This document shows positions 24,341 through 33,397 of a stretch of 61,266 bases of DNA, piece after piece (positions within the stretch are counted from its first letter, which is position 1; each line of letters starts with the position of its first letter). This DNA comes from Candidatus Caldatribacterium sp. (GTDB lineage: Bacteria > Atribacterota > Atribacteria > Atribacterales > Caldatribacteriaceae). Below the pieces are notes generated by a model. That model did not search any database. It was not told the DNA's origin and saw only the letters and a program-made list of their open reading frames with translations. The stretch covers positions 1-61,266 of the forward strand of contig JANXBI010000069.1 in assembly GCA_025060675.1 (NCBI GenBank), given 5' to 3'. The position numbers and the translations under genes were made by a program.

Positions 24341-25390
24341 TCAGCTCACCCCACCTGTGTACTGAATCCGCGGATCAACAAATGGTAACAAGAGATCCAC
24401 CAAAAGCGTTGCAAGCGCCACTGCCACTATTGAGCATAAGGTAATCCCCATCATCAGGTTATAGTCCGATTGCATGATGGCTGTAAAAGCTAAGGTTCCC
24501 AAACCTGGATAACTGAAGACGATTTCGGTAATGATTGTGCCACTAAAAACTGTCCCAAGTTGGAGGGCAAGCCCCGTTAACTGCGCAGGCATGGCCGCTT
24601 TCATCACGTAATTCCTAAGGATTATCGATTCCTTAAGTTTCATCTGATGAGCAAACACAACAAAATCCTCGTGGAGAACGCCTGAAACGAGGTTTCGCAT
24701 GTTGAGGAACCAGGCACCTATGCCTATTATGATCAGCGAGAGAGCCGGCAAGAAACCATGCTTAACGACGCTTTTCACAAAGGCTCCGCTGAAAGATGGT
24801 TCGATTCCCACCTGGAAAGCGCCCCCCGCAGGAAACCATCGCAGAAGGTAAGCAAATATAACAAGGAGGGTAAAGGCGAAGATGTAATAAGGAATAGGCC
24901 TCACAGCGTTAGAGAACATCTCAAAAATCTTGACCCACAGGCCTCTATCCCTGTAGCTTGCTATTCCTCCCAATGCCGTCCCTACAACCCAAGATATCAC
25001 CGCAGTTAGGGCTAAAAGTCCCACCGTCCAAGGAAGAGACCGCAAGATGAGAACGATGACCGGCGTGGGAAAGGAAGCAAAGGAGGGCCCTAAGTTACCC
25101 CTCAGAAGCTCCCTCCAATACCTAAAGTACTGCTCTACCATCGATCCTTCCAAGCCATACAGCTTCAAAAGCGCGTCTTTCATTAACTCAACGCTCTCGG
25201 GTGGTAAATACGCTCCAGCCATTTGCAACCGCCTAATAGCGATTTCCGCAGGATTGCTCCCAGGAATCAGCCTCGGTATGAGGAAGGTGATGGTAACCCC
25301 TACGAAGATGACCAAAAAACAAACGATGAGTCTTCCGCCCAAATACCGTATAAAGAATTTGAGAAAACTGCCTACAACTTTCCCTCCCAT
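24341..25390 (-). CDS. Dpp/Opp-type ABC transporter permease (DppB-like)
   Basis: A 349-residue permease of the DppB/OppB type with an N-terminal helix (YLGGRLIVCFLVIFVGVTITF), a long periplasmic segment and the C-terminal BPD domain (FAHQMKLKESIILRNYVMKAAM, then VFSYPGLGTLAFTAIMQSDYN, a DppB hallmark). The gene starts after the strong hairpin that follows the binding-protein gene. Confidence 0.9.
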   Translation of the reverse strand: MGGKVVGSFLKFFIRYLGGRLIVCFLVIFVGVTITFLIPRLIPGSNPAEIAIRRLQMAGAYLPPESVELMKDALLKLYGLEGSMVEQYFRYWRELLRGNLGPSFASFPTPVIVLILRSLPWTVGLLALTAVISWVVGTALGGIASYRDRGLWVKIFEMFSNAVRPIPYYIFAFTLLVIFAYLLRWFPAGGAFQVGIEPSFSGAFVKSVVKHGFLPALSLIIIGIGAWFLNMRNLVSGVLHEDFVVFAHQMKLKESIILRNYVMKAAMPAQLTGLALQLGTVFSGTIITEIVFSYPGLGTLAFTAIMQSDYNLMMGITLCSIVAVALATLLVDLLLPFVDPRIQYTGGVS

Positions 25391-25408
25391 TACAATCCCC
25401 CGCTAAAA

Positions 25409-25446
25409 ACCCCTGGGCTTTGCTCTTAGGAGCAAAGCCCAGGGGT
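25409..25446 (-). terminator. Terminator/attenuator between binding-protein and permease genes
   Basis: Perfect 17-base arms (ACCCCTGGGCTTTGCTC and complement) with a 4-base loop; on the minus strand the stem runs into TTTTTAGCG. This is a full intrinsic terminator, so downstream permease expression depends on partial read-through. Confidence 0.8.
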
Positions 25447-25457
25447 AACTATCTTGC

Positions 25458-27386
25458 CTACTTCTTCTCTGCAGCAGGCTGCAGCTTGATGAACATGAAT
25501 CTTGTATTGCCCCAGTTCGGCACAGGATTCGTGTAAGGATTCTCTGCGGTAGGATAGCCAGTCCAATAGTACTCATCGCAGACTGTGAAGACGTTGTACG
25601 AGAATACGGGGATGATGGGCATGTCCTGCACGCATATCTTCACGTATTCAAGCCCAAGCTCGATCATCTTTTCTTGGTCCTTGAAGAAGTCCGTCCGCCT
25701 CAACTCCTCGATAATCTTGTCCACTGCTTCGCTCTTGTACCGCATGGGGTTCTTAGCCACCACTGGCTGTCCGGTGGGTCTGTAGTACTCAGAATGCCAG
25801 GACTCAAGGAACCAGAAGAGGTCCGGATGTCCTCCCCAGGTTTCGATACACCAGCCCCAGTAAACCGTGTCCGGGTCCTCCCCATAGTTCATTCTCGTCC
25901 ACACCATGTAAGCCTCTACCGCCTCTATCTGTGCATCGATACCAAATTTGCGCCACTGTTCAGCAATAGCTGCAGCAGCCCGAGTCATAACGGATCTTGT
26001 AGCTGCCTCACACAGGATTGTGATCTTCCAAGGTTTGCCATCAGGCAACAACCATTTCCCATTCTTGTCTCTTGTGAATCCTACGCTTTCAAGCAGTTTG
26101 CTCGCCATATCGGGGGCATACTTCCACCATCCATAACCTACAAGCTTTTTAATCTGCTGGGGATCCTCTGGTATCTTGTAACCGAAGGCATACCTTACGG
26201 CCTCTGCTATCTTCATCGGAATTTCAGGATCGTAGGGCTTAAACGCTTCGCCACCTATTGTAAGAGTAAACTCTTTAAGCCATGGCTCTATCTTATCAAA
26301 GTACCACGAAGGGTAAAGACCTGTTGGAGGAATGTGAATGGGGGATATGGTTGCACAACCGTTGTAGGCTTGCAGCGCAACCTGTACTACGTCAATGGCC
26401 AGGGTGAGAGCCCACCGCACTTCCCTGAGGTTGTAGGGGAAGTGCTCATGGTTCATGATTATAGAGGGCAGGGTGGGATCAGGATGCGCCCATGGCCAAC
26501 CATCAAACCAGGTAACGCAGTAGGGATTATTCTGGTAGAGAGTGATGGCCCCTTCTGGTGGTAAATCGTGAATGATGTCAAGCTCGTGAGCTAACTGATC
26601 CATGACCTTTTTCTCCGGTGATGGAATACCTTTGTAGAGGACGTACTTGGGGCCAGGCTTAATCCCGTAAGCAACTCCAAGGTCAGACCTTTGCCAGTCT
26701 TCCCTCAGTTCCCAGAGGAACCAATACCCGTTAGGATCGTATGACTTCAAAACGTAGGGTCCTGTTCCAACAGGCGGGTTGAAATCAAAAGCTATTGGAT
26801 CTTCCACTTTTTCGAAGACGTGTTTCGGCATGATGTAGCAAGCTGACCACCGGGTCGTGAAGACGGTGTGGAACCTCCCATTGGGCTTCTTGAGCTTGAA
26901 CACCACGGTGTAGTCGTCGACTTTCTTGACCTCTTCTACGTTGACCTGCATATACGCACCCCAAGTCATCTCAGGGTGTGCCTTCAGAGTCTCCACAGTG
27001 AAGATCACGTCATCTGCCGTGAATGGTACACCGTCACTCCAGTAAATACCTTTCCGCAGTTTCACCGTCATTTCAGTATAATCTGCGTTATACACAGGAG
27101 GTTCAGCTGCTAACAAGTCGATCCAAGGCTTACCTTCTATACCCTCATCTGGGTCGATGTACCAGAGTGTTCCCAGACACAACTGCTGGAGCCCGGTTGA
27201 CCAGCTCGAGACACCGCCTCCCCACAGGTTGAACCTTCCTGGGTTGAGAGAGCGTCCCGATGGGTCTTCAATAATGATGACCTCGTTCCTCGGTATACCT
27301 GGCAAAATCTCTTGCGCTACAAGCGCGCCACTAACCCCCACCACCAAGAAGAGCATAACCACCAACCATAAACTCCTTCGTACCAC
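25458..27386 (-). CDS. Dpp/Opp-family substrate-binding protein
   Basis: This family 5 extracellular solute-binding protein (about 642 residues) has a signal peptide (VVRRSLWLVVMLFLVVGVSGALVAQ region). The family signature is around LRKGIYWSDGVPFTADDVIFTVE and later GTGPYVLKSYD. The GTG at 27386 follows GAAGGAGGGAAG and gives a proper signal peptide; the frame extends to 27443 without support. It is larger than dipeptide-binding proteins (about 530), and family 5 proteins of this size in thermophilic sugar fermenters often bind oligosaccharides. The ligand remains open. Confidence 0.88.
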   Translation of the reverse strand: MVRRSLWLVVMLFLVVGVSGALVAQEILPGIPRNEVIIIEDPSGRSLNPGRFNLWGGGVSSWSTGLQQLCLGTLWYIDPDEGIEGKPWIDLLAAEPPVYNADYTEMTVKLRKGIYWSDGVPFTADDVIFTVETLKAHPEMTWGAYMQVNVEEVKKVDDYTVVFKLKKPNGRFHTVFTTRWSACYIMPKHVFEKVEDPIAFDFNPPVGTGPYVLKSYDPNGYWFLWELREDWQRSDLGVAYGIKPGPKYVLYKGIPSPEKKVMDQLAHELDIIHDLPPEGAITLYQNNPYCVTWFDGWPWAHPDPTLPSIIMNHEHFPYNLREVRWALTLAIDVVQVALQAYNGCATISPIHIPPTGLYPSWYFDKIEPWLKEFTLTIGGEAFKPYDPEIPMKIAEAVRYAFGYKIPEDPQQIKKLVGYGWWKYAPDMASKLLESVGFTRDKNGKWLLPDGKPWKITILCEAATRSVMTRAAAAIAEQWRKFGIDAQIEAVEAYMVWTRMNYGEDPDTVYWGWCIETWGGHPDLFWFLESWHSEYYRPTGQPVVAKNPMRYKSEAVDKIIEELRRTDFFKDQEKMIELGLEYVKICVQDMPIIPVFSYNVFTVCDEYYWTGYPTAENPYTNPVPNWGNTRFMFIKLQPAAEKK

Positions 27387-27489
27387 GATACTTCCCTCCT
27401 TCAGAAATCCCCCTAATTGTCCAAGAGAAGTGACGCTCACCAAGCAGGACTCACCAAAGACTCACCAATTTGTGCAACGCTTCTACCTA

Positions 27490-28476
27490 TCACACCCCCC
27501 TTCCTTGGGCTTGATAAAGCCAGCACTTTACCGTTACACCGTCAACCACGGTGCTCGGTGGCATCAACTTCCGGCAAACATCTCGAACACAAGGGCACCT
27601 CAAAGCAAATTTACAACCCTGCTCAGTGTATTCCTCAATTTCTAAAACATGCTCCTCCCTTGTTTCGGAACGCAACCACTCCCCTTTCCCTTTATGGGGA
27701 TCTGGCACCGACTCTTTCAGGAGCATCGTGTACGGATGCAAAGGGCTAAGCAGAACCTTCTCGGCTGGTCCTGTTTCAACAATCGAACCCCGCAACATCA
27801 CAGCTATGTGGTCACTCAAATAATAGGCTGTAGCAAGGTCATGGGTGATATAAACGATGTACAGCCGCTTTTCTTCTTTCAGCTTCCTAAAGAGGTTAAG
27901 GACAAATACCCTCAAAGAGGCATCAAGCATCGAAACAGGCTCATCGGCCACCAAAAGCAAAGGATTAACCATCAACGCCCTGGCTATTGACAGCCTCTGC
28001 AGCTGTCCACCGGAGAACTCGTGGGGGTACTTCCCTCTGACCTCCTCCCAGGTCAAAGCAACAGAATGTAAGGCTTCATCGATGATTTGCTCTGCAGCGC
28101 GACCACTGCCATTAGCTATTCCGAGCCTGCGTATTACCGACCAGAAGTACACTTCGATCTTCTTCAGGGGATTGAACGTTTCGTAGGGGTTCTGGAACAC
28201 GGGTTGGACCAACCTTATGAATTCCGACCGTTTATAGCTCTCTATACTCTTCCCCAAGAAAGAGACATGACCTTCCGTAGGCTTCACAAGCCCTAACAAG
28301 ATGTTGGCCAACGTAGTCTTCCCACTCCCGCTCTCACCCACCAGCGTAAATACAACCGGTTCCGCCCCAATTTCGAGGGTAACATCCCATACGGCGTATA
28401 TCCTCACCTTTGAAAAAAGGGCCCCAACCTGGAACACCTTTGTCACCTTGTTAAGTAGGAGCAAGGGTTCACCCAC
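27490..28476 (-). CDS. Dpp/Opp-type ABC transporter ATPase (DppF-like)
   Basis: The second ATPase of the transporter has Walker A GESGSGKTT, signature FSGGQLQRLS, Walker B LLVADEPVSMLD and the C-terminal Cys segment (CKFALRCPCVRDVC). The GTG at 28476 follows GGGGTGG; an upstream GTG at 28497 lacks a ribosome site. It is first in this operon, about 100 bases after the ArsR-like regulator, so regulator and transporter may be co-transcribed. The spacer 28498-28602 is strikingly purine-rich on the coding strand. Confidence 0.9.
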   Translation of the reverse strand: MGEPLLLLNKVTKVFQVGALFSKVRIYAVWDVTLEIGAEPVVFTLVGESGSGKTTLANILLGLVKPTEGHVSFLGKSIESYKRSEFIRLVQPVFQNPYETFNPLKKIEVYFWSVIRRLGIANGSGRAAEQIIDEALHSVALTWEEVRGKYPHEFSGGQLQRLSIARALMVNPLLLVADEPVSMLDASLRVFVLNLFRKLKEEKRLYIVYITHDLATAYYLSDHIAVMLRGSIVETGPAEKVLLSPLHPYTMLLKESVPDPHKGKGEWLRSETREEHVLEIEEYTEQGCKFALRCPCVRDVCRKLMPPSTVVDGVTVKCWLYQAQGRGV

Positions 28477-28602
28477 GTTTCCACCCCTGAAGGACACTCA
28501 CAACCAACCAAACACCCAAAAGAGCAACACCCTGCACACCCTCTCTCAACCGCCACACTGACCCACACCTCAGAGCTCCCACTTCCCTTGTGAGGCCCTC
28601 CC

Positions 28603-29532
28603 TCAGAAATACAACCTCAACACAATGTCCTGGTCGTAGTTTCCAAAACCCCGACCAAAGATATTGATTCCACCAACGTTTTTGGCATCTTCTCTGATAC
28701 CGATTCGGACCTTAATGGACGAATGCTTATAGATGTCAAGGTCCTTCAGGGTAATATCGGAAACCCGCTCCCCATCAACAAAAGACCCCTCTTCGGTCAC
28801 AATCCAGGTTTTCAGGAGACCGTACTGAGATCCCTCAAGTTTCCACCAAAGGGGCGTGAAACGACCTCTCCTGTCCCCAAAATCTCCAGGAGATGTCCAG
28901 GTACCGACTTCAACCTCGTTAATCCAGAGGGTAATGTCAGAGGGCCAATTCTCATTCGTCCCCGGAACCTCAGAGGAGAGCTCCATCTGGACTTCAATAC
29001 GCTTTAAGGGTTTTCGCTTATAGAGGGCATTATTCGGAAACTTGTACTCTACGAACCCTCTCTCAAACCAGAGAAGCCCCGCTTTGACCCTTTCAGGGCT
29101 CCAGAAGGAATCTGGGGCATCGAGAAAACCGATGATTTTCTCCTTCGAGCAGAGACCACAAGGGGGACTGACATCGAATTTCGTGTAGAGGCCCACGGGC
29201 ATCTCAACTTCGATGACATCGTCCTCACTTTCCCTACCCTTCGAGGAGAAAGCGATAACAATTTCGCTGTACTGAGCGCTGCAGAGTTTCTGGGAGCCCT
29301 TTTTGCCCTTTGTGTTTTCCACTTTGACGAGGCCAGCCCTTTCCAGGGCTTTGATGTTCACCGCCGCAGTAGACTGAGGAATTCCAAGGGCCTGGGCAAT
29401 CTCATTCACGTTGAGCTTTTTGCCGTTGAGGAGCTCAAGGATGCGGATGCGAAGCTCCGAACCTAAGGCCTTGAGAACCTCGACATCCTTGTCGGTATTG
29501 AGAACCAGAATGCTCCCGCTCTTTCGGAGCAT
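28603..29532 (-). CDS. ArsR-like HTH regulator with long C-terminal beta domain
   Basis: This 309-residue protein begins with a winged helix (residues about 18-75: LGSELRIRILELLNGKKLNVNEIAQALGIPQSTAAVNIKAL, split by a turn) of ArsR type. It is followed by about 220 residues unlike ordinary ArsR proteins, beta-rich with SDITLWINEVEVGTW and a CGLC pair, suggesting a carbohydrate- or ligand-binding sandwich. The ATG at 29532 follows GGGGAGAT. It probably senses the substrate of the adjacent transporter. Two matching inverted repeats flank its promoter, consistent with autoregulation. Confidence 0.75.
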   Translation of the reverse strand: MLRKSGSILVLNTDKDVEVLKALGSELRIRILELLNGKKLNVNEIAQALGIPQSTAAVNIKALERAGLVKVENTKGKKGSQKLCSAQYSEIVIAFSSKGRESEDDVIEVEMPVGLYTKFDVSPPCGLCSKEKIIGFLDAPDSFWSPERVKAGLLWFERGFVEYKFPNNALYKRKPLKRIEVQMELSSEVPGTNENWPSDITLWINEVEVGTWTSPGDFGDRRGRFTPLWWKLEGSQYGLLKTWIVTEEGSFVDGERVSDITLKDLDIYKHSSIKVRIGIREDAKNVGGINIFGRGFGNYDQDIVLRLYF

Positions 29533-29546
29533 ACGATCTCCCCTGC

Positions 29547-29565
29547 ATATCAAAATTTATGATAT
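29547..29565. promoter_or_regulatory. Candidate operator 1 (ATATCA-N7-TGATAT)
   Basis: A perfect 6-base inverted repeat with a 7-base spacer lies between the predicted transcription start and the ATG of the ArsR-like gene. Confidence 0.5.
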
Positions 29566-29595
29566 AAAACAGCGGGGTTGCAACATGCCATTACT

Positions 29596-29625
29596 ACAAT
29601 ACACACATCATCACTCCTCTGTCAA
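29596..29625 (-). promoter_or_regulatory. Promoter of the ArsR-like regulator/transporter operon
   Basis: TTGACA (29620-29625), an 18-base spacer and TATTGT (29596-29601), flanked on both sides by the ATATCA-N7-TGAT repeats. Confidence 0.6.
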
Positions 29626-29672
29626 TAGGGCTTTACCACGCCAGAGGTGGGGAAACGTAAATTTTTTCATTT

Positions 29673-29691
29673 ATATCAAAAAAATTGATTC
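29673..29691. promoter_or_regulatory. Candidate operator 2 (ATATCA-N7-TGATTC)
   Basis: Same half-site and same 7-base spacing as operator 1, with two mismatches in the second arm, upstream of the promoter. Confidence 0.4.
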
Positions 29692-29703
29692 TTAGGAGGA
29701 AAA

Positions 29704-29726
29704 GAGGGCTCCCAAAAGGAGCCCTC
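29704..29726 (-). terminator. Terminator after the DUF427 gene
   Basis: A 9-base stem (GAGGGCTCC and complement) with a CAAAA loop, followed on the minus strand by TTTTCC. Confidence 0.8.
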
Positions 29727-29750
29727 AGAGAGGACAAATGGGGTGGTCAC

Positions 29751-30038
29751 TCAGCTTCGCTCAACAACGACATCCTTCCAAAAGGCAATGTACCCCCGAA
29801 TGTGACGCGCTGCGTCCTTTGGGTCTGGATAGTACCAGGCAGCGTTCCAAGCGATATGGTCACCAACCCGAACGTGGTAGTACCTTGCTTCACCTTTCCA
29901 AGGACAAATCGTTCTGTGGTCACTCGGAAAGAGGTACTCTTTCTTGACGTCCTCTGGGGGAAAGTACCAGTTCCCCTCAAGCTCTATTGTCTTTTCGCTT
30001 TCGGCGATAACTACACCTTGGTAGATTGCCCGGAACAC
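29751..30038 (-). CDS. DUF427 family protein
   Basis: This 95-residue single-domain DUF427 protein has the family core: GVVIAESEKTIELEGNWYFP, then CPWKGEARYYHV and NAAWYYPDPKDAARHIRGYIAFW. It is cytoplasmic with no membrane segment. Function is unknown, though the fold is conserved across bacteria and fungi. The GTG at 30038 is the only in-frame start after an upstream stop. It lies 6 bases after the peroxiredoxin gene, so the two form an operon ended by the hairpin at 29704. Confidence 0.9.
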   Translation of the reverse strand: MFRAIYQGVVIAESEKTIELEGNWYFPPEDVKKEYLFPSDHRTICPWKGEARYYHVRVGDHIAWNAAWYYPDPKDAARHIRGYIAFWKDVVVERS

Positions 30039-30044
30039 AAAACA

Positions 30045-30497
30045 TCATCCCTTCAAAACAGCTAAAATTTCCTCAATATCCGGCCGCTCCTTGAGGGGAT
30101 ACTCCTTCTTCCAGAGAATTGTGCCGTCCTCATCAACAATGAAGACAGCACGCTTCGAAAAGCCCTCCTTTTCGTCGAAAACACCGTACTTTTGGGCTAC
30201 CTCCCCATGGGGCCAGAAATCTGAAAGAAGAAGGGTTTCTCTCACCCCAATCTCCTTTGCCCAGGCATGCTTTGCCGGTACAGGATCTACGCTCAGGCCG
30301 AAAGCAATGGCACCAAGTTCGTCGAACTCCTTCTTTTTGGCTTCAAGATCCTGCATTTGGTAAGTGCACACCCTTGTAAAGGCAAGGGGGTGGAAGGAGA
30401 GGATGACCTTCTTACCCCGGAAATCGCTCAACCTCTGTTCTTTCCCATGCTGGTCTTTCAGGACAAAATCAGGCGCCTTGGTACCGACCTCAAGCAT
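30045..30497 (-). CDS. Peroxiredoxin (AhpC/TSA, Bcp-like)
   Basis: This 150-residue thioredoxin-fold peroxidase reduces peroxides. The peroxidatic cysteine is C44 in HPLAFTRVCTYQM, the family P-x3-T-x2-C pattern. It is the only cysteine, so it should work as a 1-Cys enzyme with an external reductant. KRAVFIVDEDGTILWK near the end is the usual strand pair. It is encoded just upstream of the DUF427 gene and 63 bases after the GH78 gene. Confidence 0.92.
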   Translation of the reverse strand: MLEVGTKAPDFVLKDQHGKEQRLSDFRGKKVILSFHPLAFTRVCTYQMQDLEAKKKEFDELGAIAFGLSVDPVPAKHAWAKEIGVRETLLLSDFWPHGEVAQKYGVFDEKEGFSKRAVFIVDEDGTILWKKEYPLKERPDIEEILAVLKG

Positions 30498-30560
30498 GGA
30501 GATCCCCCCTTTCTGGAATTTACTCCGAATAACCGAAAGGCTTGCGTTGTATTCCCAAAA

Positions 30561-33392
30561 CTACGACTGGACTTCTTGCTCCCGCAGCACTTCTTCCAGC
30601 TTCTTTAGAATCTGGCCATTCCCAAAAAGGCGCTTCAGGGCCCTTTGGAGGGAACGCCCTTTTTCTGAGCGCAACGCTTCCTCAACGTAGACCCAGTCGG
30701 GGAAGAATTCCTTGAGAACCGCGACAATCCTCCGCCAAATCTTGGGCTCGGCTGCCACGTCTTCTACTAATGTCTCAAGGGAGGGGGATGTGTTTGGGTT
30801 GTTCCAAGGCCGCGTCCACACGTAGGAGCCGGAACCAACCTCGATGGGTTGTTCTTCCCCAGGGAGCATGACAAGCGCACGAGCGTTTGGAGGAACCGTT
30901 ACCTCGACCACGAAAGCGCCCTCCTTCAGCAACCATCGGCTCTCCAGGACCCCATAGGGCGTACAGTAGCGGAGCGAAACCCACTGAAAATAGGCCCTGG
31001 GCACTGGACGAATACACACCCTCCTGTACCCAGGTTCCAAAGGAATAACGCCTCCCACGAAACGGTGCAACCAGTCAATGACCGCACCAAAGGCGTAGTG
31101 GTTGAACGAGGTCATCTCGCCGGGATTCACGGTCCCATCGGGCCGAAGGCTATCCCAACGCTCCCACACCGTCGTTGCTCCCATCGTCACCGGGTACAAC
31201 CAGGAGGGACATTCTTTCTGAAGGAAAAGCTTGTACGCAGCGTCCTCCAAGCCGACCTCGCACAGGGCATGACAGATGATAGGTGTCCCTACAAACCCCG
31301 TACCAATACGGTACTCCCGATCCCGAACGAGTTCAAGGAGTCTCTCCCCAGCCCTTTTCCTCTTCTCAGGCTCCCGCAAGAGTCCAAAGTGAATGGCTAA
31401 GGCGTAAGCCGTTTGCGTATCGCTGACCAGACGCCCTGATGGGGTGACATACTCTTTGAGGAACTCCTCTTGGATTGCTGCAGCAAGGTCTCCATACTTT
31501 TTGGCATCTTCCTCTCGTCCGAGGATGCTCGCCACCTGGGACACGATTGCCGCGGAGTGAGCAAAATACGCTGTGGCGATGAGATACGGATCGGTACGGG
31601 CCTCCCAAGGCTTATCAAAGGGAGCAGAAGGGTCAAGCCAGTCCCCAAACTGGAACCCACTCTGCCAGAGTTTCCGTTCTCCCACCATCTCCGATATCGC
31701 ATCAACCCACCCCTTCATGCTCTCGAATTGCCTTGCGAGAATCTCCACATCGCCGGAGCACTCGTAAAGCACCCAGGGAACGATAACCGCTGCGTCTCCC
31801 CAGGCGGCTGCCGCTATGGGTGGAGTCTTGAGGACATTAGGGACAACAAGGGGAACAAGGCCTCCCCTTTCCTTCTGCTCCAGGGCAAGATCGCGAAGCC
31901 AGGAGAGGAGAAAACCAGAGACATCGTACAGGAAAACCGCCGCACGAGAGAAAAGAGCGATATCACCAGTCCATCCCAAACGCTCGTCCCTCTGGGGACA
32001 ATCGGTGGGTACGGAGACGAAATTCCCCCGCATGCTCCACACCACATTCTCGTACAGACGGTTGACCAAGGCATCGGAGCAGGAAAACCAACCGGTTCGC
32101 TCCAAGTCAGAGTGGCACACCACAGCTTGAACATGGTCACTCTGGAACTCTCCGGGCCAGCCTCGGATTTCCACATACCGGAAACCATGGAGCGTGAAGC
32201 GAGGTTCCCAGGTTTCTTCCCCATCCCCTCGAAGGATATAGACATCGGTGGCTTGCGCTGTCCGCAACGTTCGAGTGCACAACTCTCCACCTTCTAAAAC
32301 CTCAGCATGGCGCAGGGTGATAGCCTGTCCCCTTTGGCCCCGTACCCTCAATCGTACCCTCCCAACCAAGTTCTGTCCGAAATCGACAATAATCCGCTCG
32401 GGAGAAACGGAAAAGGCTACAGGGTTCCGTACCTCTATCCGCCGTACCGGTGGACCCAAAGGAGCCTCAAGGATAGAGAAGGGGACATCAAGGAGGGCTC
32501 GCACAGGACGCCAGCTTCGGTCGTCGTATCCCGGTTCGGTCCAGTTGCCAAGCTCAAGACGGGCGTCGTACACCTCCCCATCGTAGAGGTCGCTGGACAA
32601 AATCGGTCCTGTTGTAGCTCGCCAACTCTCATCGGTTCCTATGACCTCCACCATTCCGTCCTCAGAAACCACCTCGAGCTGGGCGAGAAGGGCCAACCGC
32701 GTACCATAAATATTCCGCCGACCTCCTCCAAAACCAAGTCGCCCACGATACCAACCATCACCGAGAATAGCTCCTAACGCATTTCGACCAACGCGAAGGA
32801 AATCCGTGACGTCGAAGGTCTGGTACAAGAGCCTATGGTGATAGCTTGTCCAACCTGGGGCAAGTATCTGGTCGCCCACTACCCGTCCATTGATGTACGC
32901 CTCGTACACGCCTAAAGCAGTAATGTAGAGGCGAGCTCGAGATATCGGTCGCAGAAGTACAAACTCACAACGCAAAAAGGGACAAGGCTGACCACACGAG
33001 ACATCCTCGTCCCAAGCAGGAGTGATGAACTTTGCCTTCCAGTCTTGAGGGCGTAAGAGCCCTGCTTCAACGCCAAAGAGGGCGCTCCAAGGAGAAACTG
33101 ATCCATCTTTCCCTCGCACCTGTATCTGGACGAACCGCCGCTCTCGAGACCGCAAGGGTGCAAAGGGCCAGGGGACGAGGACGGATTGGTCAGAGATAAT
33201 CCACTCCGTTTCCTCCTTAAGGTGGCCCCTTTCGTCAAGCAAACGAACTCGGTAGGCTTCCTGCCACCACGAGGGAATGGCCGTTACTACCCGCCAGGAA
33301 AGGCGGGGACGGTCATGGCCAATGCCAAGAGTTTCGCGGTAGTGCTCAAAACGAACATCAACAACTCGAGGAAGCATGGCGTCGTTTTCCAT
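30561..33392 (-). CDS. GH78 alpha-L-rhamnosidase
   Basis: This 943-residue enzyme removes terminal alpha-L-rhamnose from plant glycosides or polysaccharide fragments. Domains in order are N-terminal beta domains (RLSWRV, TSYHHRLLYQTFDVTDFLR, GDGWYRGRLGF), the concanavalin-like rhamnosidase domain, the (alpha/alpha)6 barrel with the catalytic segment PTDCPQRDERLGWTGDIALF, and a C-terminal beta sandwich (GYRRVCIRPVP). No signal peptide is seen after the chosen ATG at 33392 (MENDAMLP), which follows GGGGTGAG; the longer frame would overlap the permease gene. It lies 5 bases after the permease, completing the rhamnoside import operon. Confidence 0.93.
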   Translation of the reverse strand: MENDAMLPRVVDVRFEHYRETLGIGHDRPRLSWRVVTAIPSWWQEAYRVRLLDERGHLKEETEWIISDQSVLVPWPFAPLRSRERRFVQIQVRGKDGSVSPWSALFGVEAGLLRPQDWKAKFITPAWDEDVSCGQPCPFLRCEFVLLRPISRARLYITALGVYEAYINGRVVGDQILAPGWTSYHHRLLYQTFDVTDFLRVGRNALGAILGDGWYRGRLGFGGGRRNIYGTRLALLAQLEVVSEDGMVEVIGTDESWRATTGPILSSDLYDGEVYDARLELGNWTEPGYDDRSWRPVRALLDVPFSILEAPLGPPVRRIEVRNPVAFSVSPERIIVDFGQNLVGRVRLRVRGQRGQAITLRHAEVLEGGELCTRTLRTAQATDVYILRGDGEETWEPRFTLHGFRYVEIRGWPGEFQSDHVQAVVCHSDLERTGWFSCSDALVNRLYENVVWSMRGNFVSVPTDCPQRDERLGWTGDIALFSRAAVFLYDVSGFLLSWLRDLALEQKERGGLVPLVVPNVLKTPPIAAAAWGDAAVIVPWVLYECSGDVEILARQFESMKGWVDAISEMVGERKLWQSGFQFGDWLDPSAPFDKPWEARTDPYLIATAYFAHSAAIVSQVASILGREEDAKKYGDLAAAIQEEFLKEYVTPSGRLVSDTQTAYALAIHFGLLREPEKRKRAGERLLELVRDREYRIGTGFVGTPIICHALCEVGLEDAAYKLFLQKECPSWLYPVTMGATTVWERWDSLRPDGTVNPGEMTSFNHYAFGAVIDWLHRFVGGVIPLEPGYRRVCIRPVPRAYFQWVSLRYCTPYGVLESRWLLKEGAFVVEVTVPPNARALVMLPGEEQPIEVGSGSYVWTRPWNNPNTSPSLETLVEDVAAEPKIWRRIVAVLKEFFPDWVYVEEALRSEKGRSLQRALKRLFGNGQILKKLEEVLREQEVQS

Positions 33393-33397
33393 ATCTC

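Noticed and set aside
24797..24811. tRNA T-arm-like string GGTTCGATTCCCACC
   Set aside because: It lies inside the DppB-like permease coding frame, the arm does not pair for five bases, and no acceptor or anticodon arm is present.
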